The notes below the pieces were generated by a model, which saw nothing but the letters and a program-made list of their open reading frames with translations, did not search any database and had not been told where the DNA came from. Made by a program: the position numbers and the translations under genes. A stretch of DNA of 64,000 nucleotides from Aldrovandia affinis (taxonomy: Eukaryota; Chordata; Actinopteri; Notacanthiformes; Halosauridae): NCBI GenBank assembly GCA_029706075.1, contig JAINUG010000323.1, positions 310,001-374,000 of the forward strand, in the 5' to 3' direction. Positions 1 through 12,204 of this stretch are shown piece by piece; position 1 is the stretch's first letter; every line of letters starts with the position of its first letter.

Positions 1-1840
1 CATGGTCCGATCAAGTTGTGTTGGTAGCATTGTGACGTCTTGACTCTGAAAAATCATTCAAGAATGCATGTTTGGTAAATAAATTAAAATCAGCTGGTGG
101 GGAATTGGAAAAAGGCATCATTCAACAGGGCAATTGGAAGAAGGGGAAAAAAATCTAAACCGAGAGACCATGCTATATTTTTGCAATGCTTTGTGTGAGA
201 CCTTGTTGAGCAATATGGACAGAGATTTCCTGCCAGCTCTCTGAGATGAACAAAGCAATTTCGAATGGGTTACAGCTCACAAAGATTAATAATGACCTTT
301 CCTCGGCTGTTTACAATAGCATTTCCAAATTTGTATTTACTTGTGAGATAATCAAAAACATTTGTTGGGCTTTTGCCTGGTGAGCAGGACATGAGTGTTT
401 TGAGAAACATTTTGAGGTCAGACAGGAATATAGTGATGCACCCAGAGGCAGGGTGTAAATATAAGTGTTTCCATCAGAGTCTTCAATCTAAAACAGCCAT
501 GAAAGCCAGCAGTATGGACATGCACACACACAGAGCACGCCTCCACACATGCACACGCAGACATGCAGCCAAACACACAGGGCACACCTGCACACACGGA
601 CAGTATATGAGAATCTAGCATGATCAGATATGAGTAAAGTTTCAATATTTCAACGACGCATTCTTGAAGTAGAGTGAGCAATAGCTGCCTTTGCGACACA
701 ATGTTTTACAAAGAAGGCAGGTGAATAGTGAGCACTGTATGAGATTGATCATTTAACTATTATCTATGATAATCACCTGTGATACCACACGCGGTGCATA
801 TGAATGCAGAATTCCAGAACTTCTGATGTCAACAATGACGTTGAGATGTTTTACAGAAGAACTGAGTGTACAGAACATCTCAAAGAGCTGGTAATTCTTC
901 TGCCTCAATTTATTTTGAATTTGGGAAAAAATACGAATGTGACAATTAAAAGTAGAGGACTTTGCAGTGCAGCAGAACAACCATCCACAATACTTCTGTT
1001 AATAAGGCATGCTAAGTTATGGTTTCAAATTTGTATGGGTCTTGCTTTAGCAGAAGTGCCCCAGATGGGATTTCAGCTCAGCACTGCGGTTCCATTCCAT
1101 ATCCCTAACAGTTGAGCTTGTGTCGGTGTGCGCCTGAAGTTTGATCTGTTCTTTTGGCCTGTGTTGAAGACTGCACAATGGGTGTATCCATCGCATTCCA
1201 TCGACGAATGACGACCATGCTTTTGAACCAAGAAACACAAGCTACCCAAGCAACAGCAAGACCAAACAGCTTTTCCTTCAACTGAAAAAATGCCATTCTA
1301 AGCTGCGTGGAAGCAACGACTGAAGCATTTATGAAGCAGCTCATTCATGAAGCAACTCAACTCATTTCTGAAGCAACTTTTTTTTTTTTTTTTTGCTCAT
1401 AGGTTAGAGCATTTAACGTCTGTTTAAGTTGGAGCAGGGTTCATAGGAGTCGGGCATGACATTGGGTAGCCTGCTGTGATTAAAAATGTAAAAGGTCATA
1501 TTTCCTGTAAAAACACACAACCAGACACACACTACTATGCACATCTTTCAAACACATTAAAGCCAGTCTGTCTTGTGAATCTGGCCATTGCTCCTCATTC
1601 TTGAAGTCGTACCTTTCCTTTTCAAGAAAGAGGTGGACATGTCGGTGAATGAGGTGGCAGGAGAAACATGAGCTGAGCTGTGAGAGAGAGAAGAGAGAGA
1701 GAGAGCCTTCTGACTGAATATACTGGCTTACTGTTTGCAAAAGGAAGTGAACATACTGCCCTGCTGTGCCACACCAGTCAATACGTCTTTCAGAAGTTTG
1801 TCTGGTGTGGATACATTTTCTCACCTCATTTTACCTCTGC
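1..1840. other. Non-coding stretch with cryptic simple repeats
   Basis: I see no gene here. There is a degenerate CA-rich stretch at about 525-600, a loose 18-20-bp repeat built on GAAGCA at 1318-1376, and a run of 17 T at 1378-1394. Short open frames have no recognisable domain and overlap on opposite strands, as expected by chance. Confidence 0.6.
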
Positions 1841-1902
1841 ACACACGCGCGCATGCATGCATACATGCACACATGTACACGCACACATGCATACGCGGAC
1901 AC

Positions 1903-1935
<33 letters not shown>

Positions 1936-1937
1936 TC
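1841..1937. repeat. Compound (CA)n microsatellite
   Basis: Alternating CA, CG-containing and GCATGCAT-like steps lead into an uninterrupted CA run and then AAACACACAC. Open frames of repeated His-Thr across it are repeat artefacts. Confidence 0.95.
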
Positions 1938-2568
1938 CTGCCAAGAGCTGCTCCTTGTGGCTTAGTGTCCCTCCTGTTTATTTCACTTTCGTACTGTGAT
2001 CATGTGGTTATGACGGTTAATTTGCTCCACTAATGGTTCCGTTGATTTCAGCTGTGCACGGTGTGGTAATTAAACTTGCCTCACCCCATCCTTTCACTCC
2101 CCTTCCTCCATCTCTCTCCTGCATATTAATGGGATGGGTGGGTTGGGGTCAGGAGGGATTAGTTCTCTATGGATTAACAATAGGGGCCTGCAGCTGCAAC
2201 GAAAACATCTATATCCCCCACGGAACCCTCGACAGACAATATTGTCGTACAGAACTGAGAACAAAGGACAAGGACACTATGTGCTTGTACAAAGTGACGG
2301 ACTCGTCCAGTTCTGACAGGGCTGCAGCTAATCAGCCCGAAAATTCAGCCTCATCCAGCGCATGTTCAGTGCCATAGCAACAAGAATCAGCCAATGAGCT
2401 GCACTGCTGATGAGATAATATTCCCAAAACAAATATGAAATAAGAAACAATCAGATAGTGAGAAAGTCACTTTTGCTTATCGGTAAAAATGGTAATCTCA
2501 TTCTAATGGTAAAGTTAATTGCCCTTTCAACAGGTTTAACATCTCACATTAGGTACTGTATGACAATG
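1938..2568. other. Unique non-coding stretch
   Basis: No repeat family or domain recognised. Short frames at 2033-2377 have no recognisable motif. Confidence 0.5.
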
Positions 2569-2570
2569 TA

Positions 2571-3099
2571 CAGGCAACTGCCAAAATAATGGAAACATAG
2601 GGTGTTAGGCCACCATAAACTGCCAGAACAACTTCAGTGCACCTTGGCATAGATTTTACAAGTGTCTGGAACTCTATTGGAGAGATGCAACACTATTCTT
2701 CCATGAGAAATTCCATCATTTGGTGTTTTGTTGATGGTGGTGGAAAACGCTATCCCAGGTGGTGCTCCAGAATTTCACATAAGTGTTCAATTGGGTTTAG
2801 ATCTGGTGACTGAGATGGCGTTGGCATTTGATTTACATAATTTTCATGCTCATAAAACCATTCAGTGACTACTGTGCCCTGTGAATGGGGGCATTGTCAT
2901 CCTGGAAGAGACCACTCCCATCAGGCTAGAAATGCTTCACCATAGTGATCACTCAGAATGGGTTTGTATTTATTGGTGTTTACGTTGCCCTCTAAGGGAT
3001 TGAGTGAACATAAACCATGCTTGGAAACCATAACACCATAACAGAGCCACCAGTGTCCCTCATTTACTCAAGTATTTCCTTTATTTTGGTGGTTAGCTG
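2571..3099 (-). mobile_element. Degenerate short Tc1-like DNA transposon
   Basis: This is a 529-bp element bounded by inverted ends CAGGCAACTGCCAAAATAA (left) and CAGCTAACCACCAAAATAA (right, read on the minus strand). A TA dinucleotide flanks each side (2569-2570 and 3100-3101), the Tc1/mariner target duplication. On the minus strand the interior encodes remnants of the C-terminal half of a Tc1 transposase: a QDDNAPIH-like segment near 2890 and SPDLNPIE near 2795-2818, which carry the second Asp and the Glu of the catalytic triad. Stops and frameshifts break the frame, and the DNA-binding half and first Asp are missing, so it is a deletion derivative that cannot encode transposase. Its terminal sequence resembles the repeats at 17977 and 54007. 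Confidence 0.85.
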
Positions 3100-3101
3100 T
3101 A

Positions 3102-4069
3102 GTACTTAGAGTATTTTATATTGTGAGTACACTGTGATAATATATTCTCATATCTTGTATTACTCCAACTACTTGGATATGAATATATGTGAAAAAAGAT
3201 TAAATATGAATCATTAAAATGTCAACAGGGTTCCTTATGCTGTATATTTTCTGTAAAGACAGACTGCGTGCCGGGCTCTGAAATCACTGAAATGTGTAGA
3301 AACTTCTCATAAAGCAACAGAAATCAATGAAAACAACCACTTCCACAGGTCCATTAAAGGACAAAAGCTGTGCATGCGGTGAGATCTGTTTAATAAACAA
3401 TCACTGAAATAGTTTTTTTGCGACACTCAGCACATTTGTGCTCCTCGTTATTCTGCTTGGGGACAAGAGTCCTTTGGCTACAAGGGCAATTTTTTCCCAC
3501 GACGAGGACTAAAATGGCACGGCTAATAAAAAGCAGCAAAAGGGTGTACCATAAAAATAAAAAATTCTCACCAAATTTATAGTACGTGATAGTTAACTCT
3601 TGTTTCGTGTTTACTGTGCATCTCTCTTTCCCCAGGAGGAACGCATTTTATCGCGCACGTGATAAAATAAGGCAGACATCAAAGCACAGGGTGATTTAAA
3701 ATCAGAGCATATAAATGATTTTACTGCAGAACTACACAAAGCAGCTTGGCAGTGACTTCATCGGAGGGGAATGTGGTTTCGCTGTTCTCCAAAGGGAGGG
3801 GGGAAATACGAGTTTATTATTGCTGCGCTTCGCCGGCGACGTCGTCAGCAGCCCCGGCTGTTCTGACAGGAAACGCTCCAGAAGGACCGTACGAGGTAAG
3901 CCCAGGTGAGAAGGTGGTCTGTCACAACACACTTCTTTCCGTTTGAGCCCTTTGCCATGAGAACACATTCTCTGACTCAGCCTTAACCCTTCCTTTGAGC
4001 TGCAAATGGGACAAATTCACTTCCCTGCCAAATCAGGGCTCATTAATTACTAATATTCTTGGTGTTAAA
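3102..4069. other. Non-coding stretch with a possible untranslated exon
   Basis: A pyrimidine-rich acceptor (CTTTCCCCAG, ending 3635) and a good donor (GAG|GTAAGC, cut after 3895) bracket 260 bases whose second half is CpG-rich (about 3815-3895). All three forward frames close soon after the acceptor, so if this is an exon it is largely untranslated or belongs to a non-coding RNA. Nothing else recognised. Confidence 0.3.
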
Positions 4070-4077
4070 AAAATATA

Positions 4078-4540
4078 GGTAACACGTGCATTATAAACAT
4101 ATTTATAATGCCTTATGAGCTGTGCATAATACCTTATAATGCTTAACGTTGGTGCTAATAACTGTTTATAAACATCTATAACTATAGTTATATGGCATTA
4201 TGAGAAAGCTGCATAATGCCTTATGTAGTAAAGTGTCATATTTGGATTATGATAGGGTAATGTTGAGTACTAAGCGCATCAGGCATTTATAAGTTTTATT
4301 CTTTAAAATTTTAAGGGCATTTATCATTCACTTCTTCACAATTTCCTCGTGAGTATTTCCTATAGGGTATTATATGCTTTGACATTCTGCAGCTTTCTCA
4401 GTATCAACTATAGTTATACATACTTATGGGCAGTTATTAGTGTCAATGTCAAGCATTATAAGATATGCATAGCTCATAAGACATTATAAATATGTCATTA
4501 AAAAAACATTATGATGAGGGTATTCATAGGAAGTTTTACC
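4078..4540. mobile_element. Palindromic MITE with 8-bp target duplication
   Basis: The two halves are inverted copies. Left-arm pieces such as CATATTTATAATG, GAGCTGTGCATA, CTAATAACTG, ACTATAGTT and GAGAAAGCTGCA recur reversed and complemented in the right arm. The element opens GGTAA and closes TTACC. It is flanked by AAAATATA on both sides (4070-4077 and 4541-4548), a perfect 8-bp direct repeat. No coding capacity. The duplication length suggests a hAT-like superfamily, but the AT-rich flanks make this less certain. Confidence 0.75.
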
Positions 4541-4548
4541 AAAATATA

Positions 4549-5467
4549 TGTTTCAAATATAAACCATAGGTTTATTCTCATGGTTTTTGTGATTACCTTT
4601 ATAGAATATCTTTAAACAGCTTAATGGTTCATTAAGCAAATATTTTATTTCATTCGTCTCATTCGTCCAAGTCATGTTTCATGTGCAACTATCTAAGTTC
4701 AATTAAATGGGTTTTTCACACCAGTACACGTTTTGCAATTGGCTGTTTGTTTTGATAAAAGCCAAGTTGGTGGTCGACCGTGTTTTCCTTTGAAAAACCT
4801 TACTGTTAGGACAGAAGGAGCATGGGGGACCATGGAAAATGCAGCTGGAAAATCACCAGTCGCAATTTTAATACTGACAAAAATAGGAATAAGAGACTAC
4901 AATTTTCCATTGGCAGGCACTGTCATAATTACAACTGAAACAGAATTGTGAAATCAATGCACTTCACTCTCCTGGCTGAATCTCTGCAATCTGCACTAAT
5001 GCAATACGAATTATACATCAATACATAATTACCAAATATTTATGAACCCTGATGACCAATGTACAGAAAAATATTTAATTATTGCATCCATTGATAAGCA
5101 TCATTTCACCAGAGGTTCTTATATGTATGGCATATATTCCACTCTCACATTAAAAACAGATATCTTCTCTAGAGGAGTGACCTGCTTGCCAAAATTAGGA
5201 CTGCACAGTCCCTTACTGCCTTTCTTCATCTCCTGAAGACACAGTTATTTAAACATTCTGTATGTTAACATTCTGTCTCCATGTTTCACATCCATTGAAT
5301 AGCACACATTGACTCTTAAGCGTAAACTTTCTAATAACAATTAATTTCCCCTTGTGGATATTGATAATTTGTTCTAACTGTGTTTTACTACAAACTGTAT
5401 GAAATTCCTTATATAGAGCATTGTAATTCAATTTTTAGTTGAATATGCGTAATATATTCTCAATGTA
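4549..5467. other. AT-rich unique stretch
   Basis: No gene or repeat family recognised. Small frames at 4733-4951 and 5042-5236 show no motif. Confidence 0.5.
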
Positions 5468-5476
5468 TTCAAATGC

Positions 5477-5711
5477 GGTGGCTGGCAGTGTAGTGTAATG
5501 GTTAGGGAGCTGGGCTTGTAACTTAGAGGCTGCAGGTTCATTTCCTAGGTGGGGCACTGCTGTTGTACCCTTGAGCAAGGTACTTAACCTGAATTGCTTC
5601 AGTAAAATATCCAGCTGTATAAATGGATTGTATGTAAACAATGTATACTGTGTAAGTCACTCTGGATAAGAGCGTCTGCTAAATGCCTAAAATGTAAATG
5701 TAATGTAAATG
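5477..5711 (+). mobile_element. tRNA-derived SINE with L2-type 3' tail
   Basis: The 5' part is tRNA-like, with a box-A-like GTAATGGTTAGG and a box-B-like GGTTCATTTCC. The body includes CCTTGAGCAAGGTACTTAAC. The 3' end carries the stem-loop GCGTC-flanked CTCTGGATAAGAG followed by TGTAA-type repeats, the tail type shared by UnaSINE1 and the UnaL2 LINE of eel. Near-identical 9-bp direct repeats flank it: TTCAAATGC at 5468-5476 and TTCATATGC at 5712-5720. It would have depended on an L2-clade reverse transcriptase in trans. Confidence 0.85.
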
Positions 5712-5720
5712 TTCATATGC

Positions 5721-6473
5721 ACAATTCTATATTAAGTTTTCTGTTGTACTACACAGTAATTACACCCTCAGTTATGAGTGAATAACCATTTAAGTATCCA
5801 AAATGGGTTACTGTTTGCTGTTTAACTATTACATTGGTACATTGACTGTCATAGTATGTGTAGCATCCTCCACTGAGGTTCCTGTGTGTGTTGGGTCCTG
5901 TTATCTATGGATTTATTTCCTTTTACCCGTCCAGCATGTAATCATATGTGATCTCCGGTTAATCAGCCAAGTCCGCAACAGCTTGTTGCAAATTCCTCCA
6001 TTCCCGACCGCTGCTTGCCTGTAATTCTCAACATTCATCTTGATTGTGTCATTTTTTCTTTCCTTTCTTTTTGTCAGAAACAGCTGGAGTTGATGGCAGC
6101 TGCTAACGTCCCGCATGTCTGAACAGTAACTGCTTCTAAACACCATGGTTCTGCCCCACCAGCTTTGCCATTACGTCTTGCCACACGGGTTGTACGACAA
6201 CGGACCCCGGTCATGCTGAGATGCTCCTCGATTCCTCGTAGTTGACCCTACACCTCCTGTTTCTAAACTACTGGATTCACATGGATCTTTCTGGTCTAGT
6301 CCTCTTGCTGAGAGGGCTTCTTAGGTCTCTTGATAAACATGCTGCCATTCACATTGGTAGCTTTGAGGTGTGTTGAGGAATTCACTGTGCTATAAATGCA
6401 ACTAACTTTATAGAAGCTGATAGACCTTAAGGTTAACAGTGGTTCAATGTAAAATTTGACTGTGTATGTGTGT

Positions 6474-6474
<1 letters not shown>
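5721..6474. other. Unique non-coding stretch
   Basis: No repeat or gene recognised; small overlapping frames only. Confidence 0.5.
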
Positions 6475-6523
<49 letters not shown>

Positions 6524-6547
6524 CGTGCATGCCTGTGTGTGTGTGTG
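6475..6547. repeat. (GT)n microsatellite
   Basis: A nearly pure GT run with GCGTGCGTGCATGCC interruptions near its right end. Confidence 0.97.
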
Positions 6548-6961
6548 AAACTGAAGTAGCCTGTTTATACTGTTAAGTTAAAGGGAAACAAACTGAGGAG
6601 ACACAGTTACTTTTGGGTGTGTTTAGAAGACGGCATTGGTCATTGCATTAGCAAGGTTTATTTTTATAAGTATAAAGATCGCATTCGGTGGTCACCCACT
6701 GTGTGTCATTTGTTATTTGTAGTCTGCTGTATCTAAACATATCACTTCACAAAGGAAGAACAAAAATATATTCACTGCAAATAGCGTGATTGCTTGAAAT
6801 ACCCTTGGCTCTGAGGGTAAGCGTTCCTGGCCCTGAATGCAGCTAATCCTAAAGTCTACATCGAATTTGTGCTTAACTGCTCAAAGTCACCCATTGTTGC
6901 AGAGCAACAGCAGAGAACATAACCATAAGCAGTGAACTGGTGTTCTGTGTTGCCGCCTTCA

Positions 6962-7108
6962 CATTTAGCATATGCCATTTAGCAGACACTTTTATCCAAA
7001 GCAACAGCAACAAATGCATACATTTTTCAGTATATGTGGCCCCAATGGGAATTGAACCCACAACCTAAGCGTTGTCAGCCCCATGCTCTACCAAGTGAGC
7101 CACAGAGA
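6962..7108 (-). mobile_element. tRNA-derived SINE, second family
   Basis: Read on the minus strand, this is a tRNA-like head (CTGTGGCTCACTTGGTAGAG, then box-B-like GGTTGTGGGTTCAATTCC and GGGGCCACA), followed by TATACTGAAAAATG and the tail TTTGGATAAAAGTGTCTG. It closely matches the copy at 17372-17475. The head lacks a full tRNA fold and is part of the repeat, not a tRNA gene. Confidence 0.8.
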
Positions 7109-7309
7109 ATCACATTTCTCTACTTAAAATACAGTTTTCCCATCTTCAGATTGTATCATAAGTGTTGATTCAACACCTGTATTTCAGCTCACATGCTGCT
7201 TGTGATGTAGACCCAACTGCATTTTTACTTCCTCCATCTCCAAAGTGCGAACTGACAGATCTCATTTCAAACATTTTAGTACACATATTCTATCCATAGA
7301 CTGTTTTGT

Positions 7310-7690
7310 CACGTGTAGTCCACACTGACCCATTATGGTTCCGTATGCATTCCGTCACTGACTCTCTCATTCTCACTGCCTCACCGTCCTCTGTTTCAAT
7401 CCTCAATTTCACTGCACACTCTCACTGTCTCACTCCTACATCTCACCATGTCAATCTCACGTTCCTCTGTTTCAATCCTGCATCTCACTTCCACTGTCTT
7501 TCTCCCACTAGCTCACTCTCACTGTCTCATACCAAGTAGCTCACTCTCGTTGTCTCGCTCCCACCATCTCACTCTCTCATCTCACGCTTCACACCAACTC
7601 ATTTACTAACACTGTCTCACTTTCCCTTTTCTCAGTCCCACACCTTGCTCCTGCACCTCACTCCCACTGTCTCATGTCCCTGACAGGCCG
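7310..7690. repeat. Degenerate pyrimidine-rich repeat
   Basis: Variants of CTCACTCTCACTGTCTCACTC recur many times with drifting spacing, giving a strand-asymmetric TC-rich tract. It explains the open frame at 7306-7539. Confidence 0.75.
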
Positions 7691-8117
7691 CTGTGGGGCA
7701 GCCCCATGCACTCTGCTGCTGTGTCTCTAAGAAGGAGACCATTCCTTGTTTTGTTTTTTTCTTGTTTTAGAGCTCACTTTTCAAAAAAGTGAAGCCACCT
7801 TGATGCACACCGCTAGGTGCTCCGGACAGGACATTATGTTGTTTCTTAAATCTGTCCGTCATTCTGTGGTTGTTTTCTACCATCTTATGACCAAATGAAT
7901 GAAGTGAACTATCGTCTGCTGTGCCGTGCACACAGACAAGGGGTCATGAGAGTGTTCCTCTGCATCCCCGCAAAGTGCCTCGGACCACAACCGATGACAG
8001 TGTGAAGGTTTCAGGCTGACAGAACAGTCCATTAGTGCAGTAGACTTGTACATCCAAACACACAAACTGTGTTTCTGCTGGCCAGGCTGAGCAATGCCCA
8101 TCTCTATCAATTATATA

Positions 8118-8305
8118 CAAACACACACACACACACACATACTCACACATAAACACACACACAGATACACACACACACAGATACACATACACACACACAC
8201 ACACAGATACACACATATATACACACGCACACACACACACACACACAGATACACACACACACACACACAAACACAAGCGCACACACATACACACACACAT
8301 TATAC
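8118..8305. repeat. Compound (CA)n microsatellite
   Basis: CA runs broken by regular AGATACACA, CATATATACA and ACAAGCGC steps. Long Cys-Val frames on the minus strand and His-Thr frames on the plus strand come from this repeat. Confidence 0.95.
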
Positions 8306-9335
8306 AGTATATAGGTATTTATATAATTTTTCCATTTGAAAAATCTACATTTAGAGGGAATTCGTCAGAAATGATAAGCCGACAATGATCTTGTCCATGC
8401 TTGCACATACCCCCAAACCCATGCCCTATATGAAGCAAACCATTGAAATACTCTGCAGTGTTCTGTACAACCTGGAGTACTATAAGTACAGTATATACAT
8501 TTATTATAAGTATAATATGCTTACCAATCAAAGCATACAGTGTGCTTCGGTTTGGCCTGTGCCTACTGTGTCCGATTCCATCCTCTTTCTCTAGGGCTAT
8601 TTGCCTGTATCAGATTGTTTGTATAAGTGACACATGGTACTGAATCGGCTCTTTTCTTGCATACACAAGCCTCAGGCTTTTGTCAAACATGGCAATGGAA
8701 GTAATGCAGTCCAGACAAGGAGCTGGCCATTACTTCAGCTGCTCTAAAGGCCAGCACGCCAATACACAACCGCCACACAAACAGCCAGGAGTCACACATT
8801 CCGGGGGTGTGGAGGCCCACACTCAGGCTCCTCCTGAGATTCTTGGCTTCTTTTGATGGGCATCACGCCTCAGAGAAGGGCAGTTTATTCTGTTCGCACT
8901 TTAACGCTCGTGTTCATTTTCATCCTTTACACAAAGGGAAAGGATAACACACTATGCAGTGCCAGGCAAATAACTATAGAGCAGATAACGAAATGAAATC
9001 ATTTTCAAATATAATTTCTGTTTGCTTGTTTAACAAATGTTATTTTTATACGCAGACACTAACCTTAGAAATATATATATTTTTAAATGTTAATGATTAC
9101 TGTCCTGTTCATGTATTGTTTACCTAAATAATTCACATTCTTAATATCTTTTAAAAAGTATTTAAAAAACAAACCAAAATATGATAAAATACACAATGCA
9201 CTGCTGTGAAACAGGTTGCAGCAAAGCAAAACACATGCAGTTCAGCTCACTCCTGCTCTGTGCTTTTAGCATTGTGTGTGTCAGATTTTAAAATATTTTC
9301 GTCCTGCGAAATGTGAATAAGCCCGTTTGACATCT
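8306..9335. other. Unique non-coding stretch
   Basis: No gene or repeat family recognised. The small frames at 8385-8643 lack motifs. Confidence 0.5.
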
Positions 9336-9752
9336 CACCCATGTCACCCCTCTACTCTCCTCTCTGCACTGGCTCCCCATCGCAGCACGCATCAGATTCA
9401 AATCACTGGTGCTTGCTTTTCAAGTGGCTAGAGGAACTGCTCCCCCTTACCTCCAGACACTCATCACATCCTACACCTTAGCCAGACCCCTCCGCTCCAC
9501 CTCCTCTGGCAAACTGACTGTCCCATCACCACTGCTTACTTGCTCTACACTGTATACCCCTGCTTACTCCACTTAATAAATAAAAAAACCTAACCTTTGC
9601 CTTCCCAGTGTTACAGGTATGGTACGCAGCTATCGCTGTATTACTGCACTGATCTCTTGCGCGTACTATGATTGTTCCTACCATGTATTAATGCACATCT
9701 TGTAAGTCGCTCTGGATAAGAGCGTCTGCTAAATGCTTAAAATGTAAATGTG
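9336..9752 (+). mobile_element. Truncated L2-clade LINE, 3' end
   Basis: It matches 40005-40612 closely: the segment encoding the C-terminal LHWLPIAARIRFKSLVLAFQ region, then the 3' untranslated region and the tail GTCGCTCTGGATAAGAGC. Compared with the 40-kb copy, about 190 bases are missing after CTGTCCCATC. It is 5' truncated, as is usual for LINE insertions, and non-coding now. Confidence 0.88.
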
Positions 9753-10396
9753 AATGTATTTGATCATTTTAAAATGCTTGTCAAGGACCTACTCGTAGAT
9801 GTGTGTAGTTGTTATGTGTAACTACCATTATATGCTGGCCAGAGACAACGTCTAACCTGCCCCTTAGTGGATATAGCTTTTAAACATCCAGACAGACGAA
9901 AAGTATGCAGTGTAGTATGTGAACAATGCTACTTGCATACATGTACACGTGTTTAAGTGAAGTATATTTAAGCCCTTAGAAGTTCAGTGGTTCGGCAAGA
10001 ATTTTCACACCTCGAATGATGCATCTGATGCACAAGGTCCCCCTCCCTTCTTGGTATTTATTATTTCTTGTATCTCAGACATCATTCCACCTTTTGGAAT
10101 TGGAATCTTAAAAAAAAAAAGATTATTATATATTTATACATGCAAACATTTTTTTTTTTTAAAGATTCCAAGCATAATTGTAACAGGCGATTACAGGAAA
10201 ATATGGGGCTCCATGGGAAATCCACCCTTTTAATGTGAATTACAATTTTAGATTGGGACAGAATAATACTTGGAAAATTTGGAAAACTATTTCCTTTATC
10301 CTAAACATTTAGTGAGCCAGCTGATACATCTTAAAGACGTGCATAGGGTATGTTTGACTCCTTATTGTTGCTTTAAAATGAGCATTTCTCTGGGTA
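9753..10396. other. AT-rich stretch containing a hairpin
   Basis: Inverted arms TTGGAATCTT plus A-run (10100-10120) and T-run plus AAAGATTCCAA (10149-10171) could form a hairpin with a loop of about 28 bases. Otherwise nothing recognised. Confidence 0.5.
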
Positions 10397-10401
10397 CGTA
10401 C

Positions 10402-10968
10402 TGTTACGAATCCATAAAAACCACCCGCACTTCAATAGCCGGATGGTGAACCAAGATGGGACGCGACAAACAAATATTCCTTCGAGTCAACAAGTTAGAT
10501 AAACAGATAGAGGATTTATTTATGACATACAACAGATAGTAGACATACTCACATGACGACAAAGGGATATAATAAAACATCAATAAAACAGTCTGACTAA
10601 GCCCTAGCACCAGAGAGGATATGTTCTAAACTCACTCGCGTGCAAGTCAAAAAAAAAAGGATGTTCTCTTCCGCAGATTGCTTCCCCTACTCTATGCTTC
10701 TCTAGCTATCAAAAGGTACATAAGAAAAAATATATGCACAGGGAAAAACGGACAAGCAAGTAAGGAAAAAGTCTATTCGTCAAAAAAATTACGCTCCACC
10801 CCTTATAAACTCCAGACAAGGGCGTGGCCAGACGAGGTCAAGGGGAGTGCAGCTGGGAACAGTCCAACCACTTCCAGAGTGACCACGCATCGGTAGCATG
10901 GCTCCAATCAGCAATCAAGCACCTGTCGTTTAAGAGTCTCTGCGGTCAAATTTTGGTCAACCGTAACA
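10402..10968 (-). mobile_element. Solo LTR of an LTR retrotransposon
   Basis: The unit begins TGTTACG and ends CGTAACA, a perfect 7-bp inverted terminal repeat of the TG...CA type. CGTAC (10397-10401) and CCTAC (10969-10973) flank it, a likely 5-bp target duplication with one difference. On the minus strand a TATAA box lies within TTTATAAGGGG, with AATAAA further downstream, so that is the likely transcription direction. No internal coding region adjoins it, which fits loss of the body by LTR-LTR recombination. Family not determined; Ty3/gypsy-like is a guess. It is a fossil. Confidence 0.7.
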
Positions 10969-10973
10969 CCTAC

Positions 10974-12204
10974 CGTACCTTCATGCACGTGTTCTGGGAA
11001 TGGCATGCCATGGTGTATTTTGGGAAATTTGTTGCAGAAGTGCTTGGCTATCGTATTATATTTCTGATATATTAGTTAAGGAGAAGTCAACAGTGAGGTT
11101 GCCCAGGGTGAGTTGTGTCATGTTGAACAGACTGCCCAGCGAAAACATTTTGGTTCTCATAAATTCCTGGAAAGTTAAATGTAACTTTAAATCTGTCCAG
11201 AACATTACAGGAGTGGTCTTAGAATGTTTTGAAACGATATAAAGCTTTGTTATTGCAGTTAAAAATAATTGAAATTGTGGATGGTCATTCATGTTCATTT
11301 TATTGGGAAAAGTCCTCTACGACTTTGTTGGCATTCCTGTGACTAAATGATAACCATCAGGGGATGTTACCACATGTCTCTACATGACATGCCAGGAAGG
11401 TTTGTCTGTGACTTTAACGTTACTTGTTTGGAAAATAAATATGTTCTATATGCTAGCTAGGATTTATGGTAGAAATTTTAAAAATGGGGAAAACCTTGGA
11501 TCATTTCTGGCATCATGCCACATTCACAACAAACTGGTTAGGTGTGATGATTGTATTGGCTTCAGATTTCCATAACCAGGCATGTTTTGTAATTTGTATT
11601 GTTATTTGGTTTCAACCTTGTATTATTTTATCTTATTCTATATATTTTTGCTGATTGTCTCACCTGATTGTACTACCGTTATGCTGCCATGGACCAGAAA
11701 ACAACAAATACTTAAATATAACAAAAATTAAAAAAACATTCTAAGACTGTTTGGTACCAAATTGGAATCTAACCCGAATGTTAGTTTAGTTGTGCAGTCT
11801 GTTCCACATTTTCTTTGTGTTTGTGTGTTCCTGCCCCCCATGGTCCATGTTTGTTGAAATATGCTTGAAAAACAAATAACAAATTGTTCACAAAAAAACA
11901 TGGAAAAAGTGCAAAAAATAACCTGATGTCACAGAGCTCAGCCAGAGTGACATTATGTATAATCTTTATAATCCCAGCGGACACAATTAACATATCCTTG
12001 TTCGATTCACATAAATCAAAACCTACCACAAGCACTAAACTGCATTCATATACCGCGGAGGAATTCAAGAATACAACAGGGCAATTTCTATACCCGAGCT
12101 AAAACTGCAACATTCCCATACAGTTAAACGAATGCATTGCTATGCACTTAATAAAGGAAAGAAAATTGATGTCTATGGTCCTCGTCCAGCAGAGTTCACG
12201 GTGC
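10974..12204. other. Unique non-coding stretch
   Basis: No repeat family or domain recognised. Overlapping small frames (10824-11654, 11781-12102) have no motif. Confidence 0.5.
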
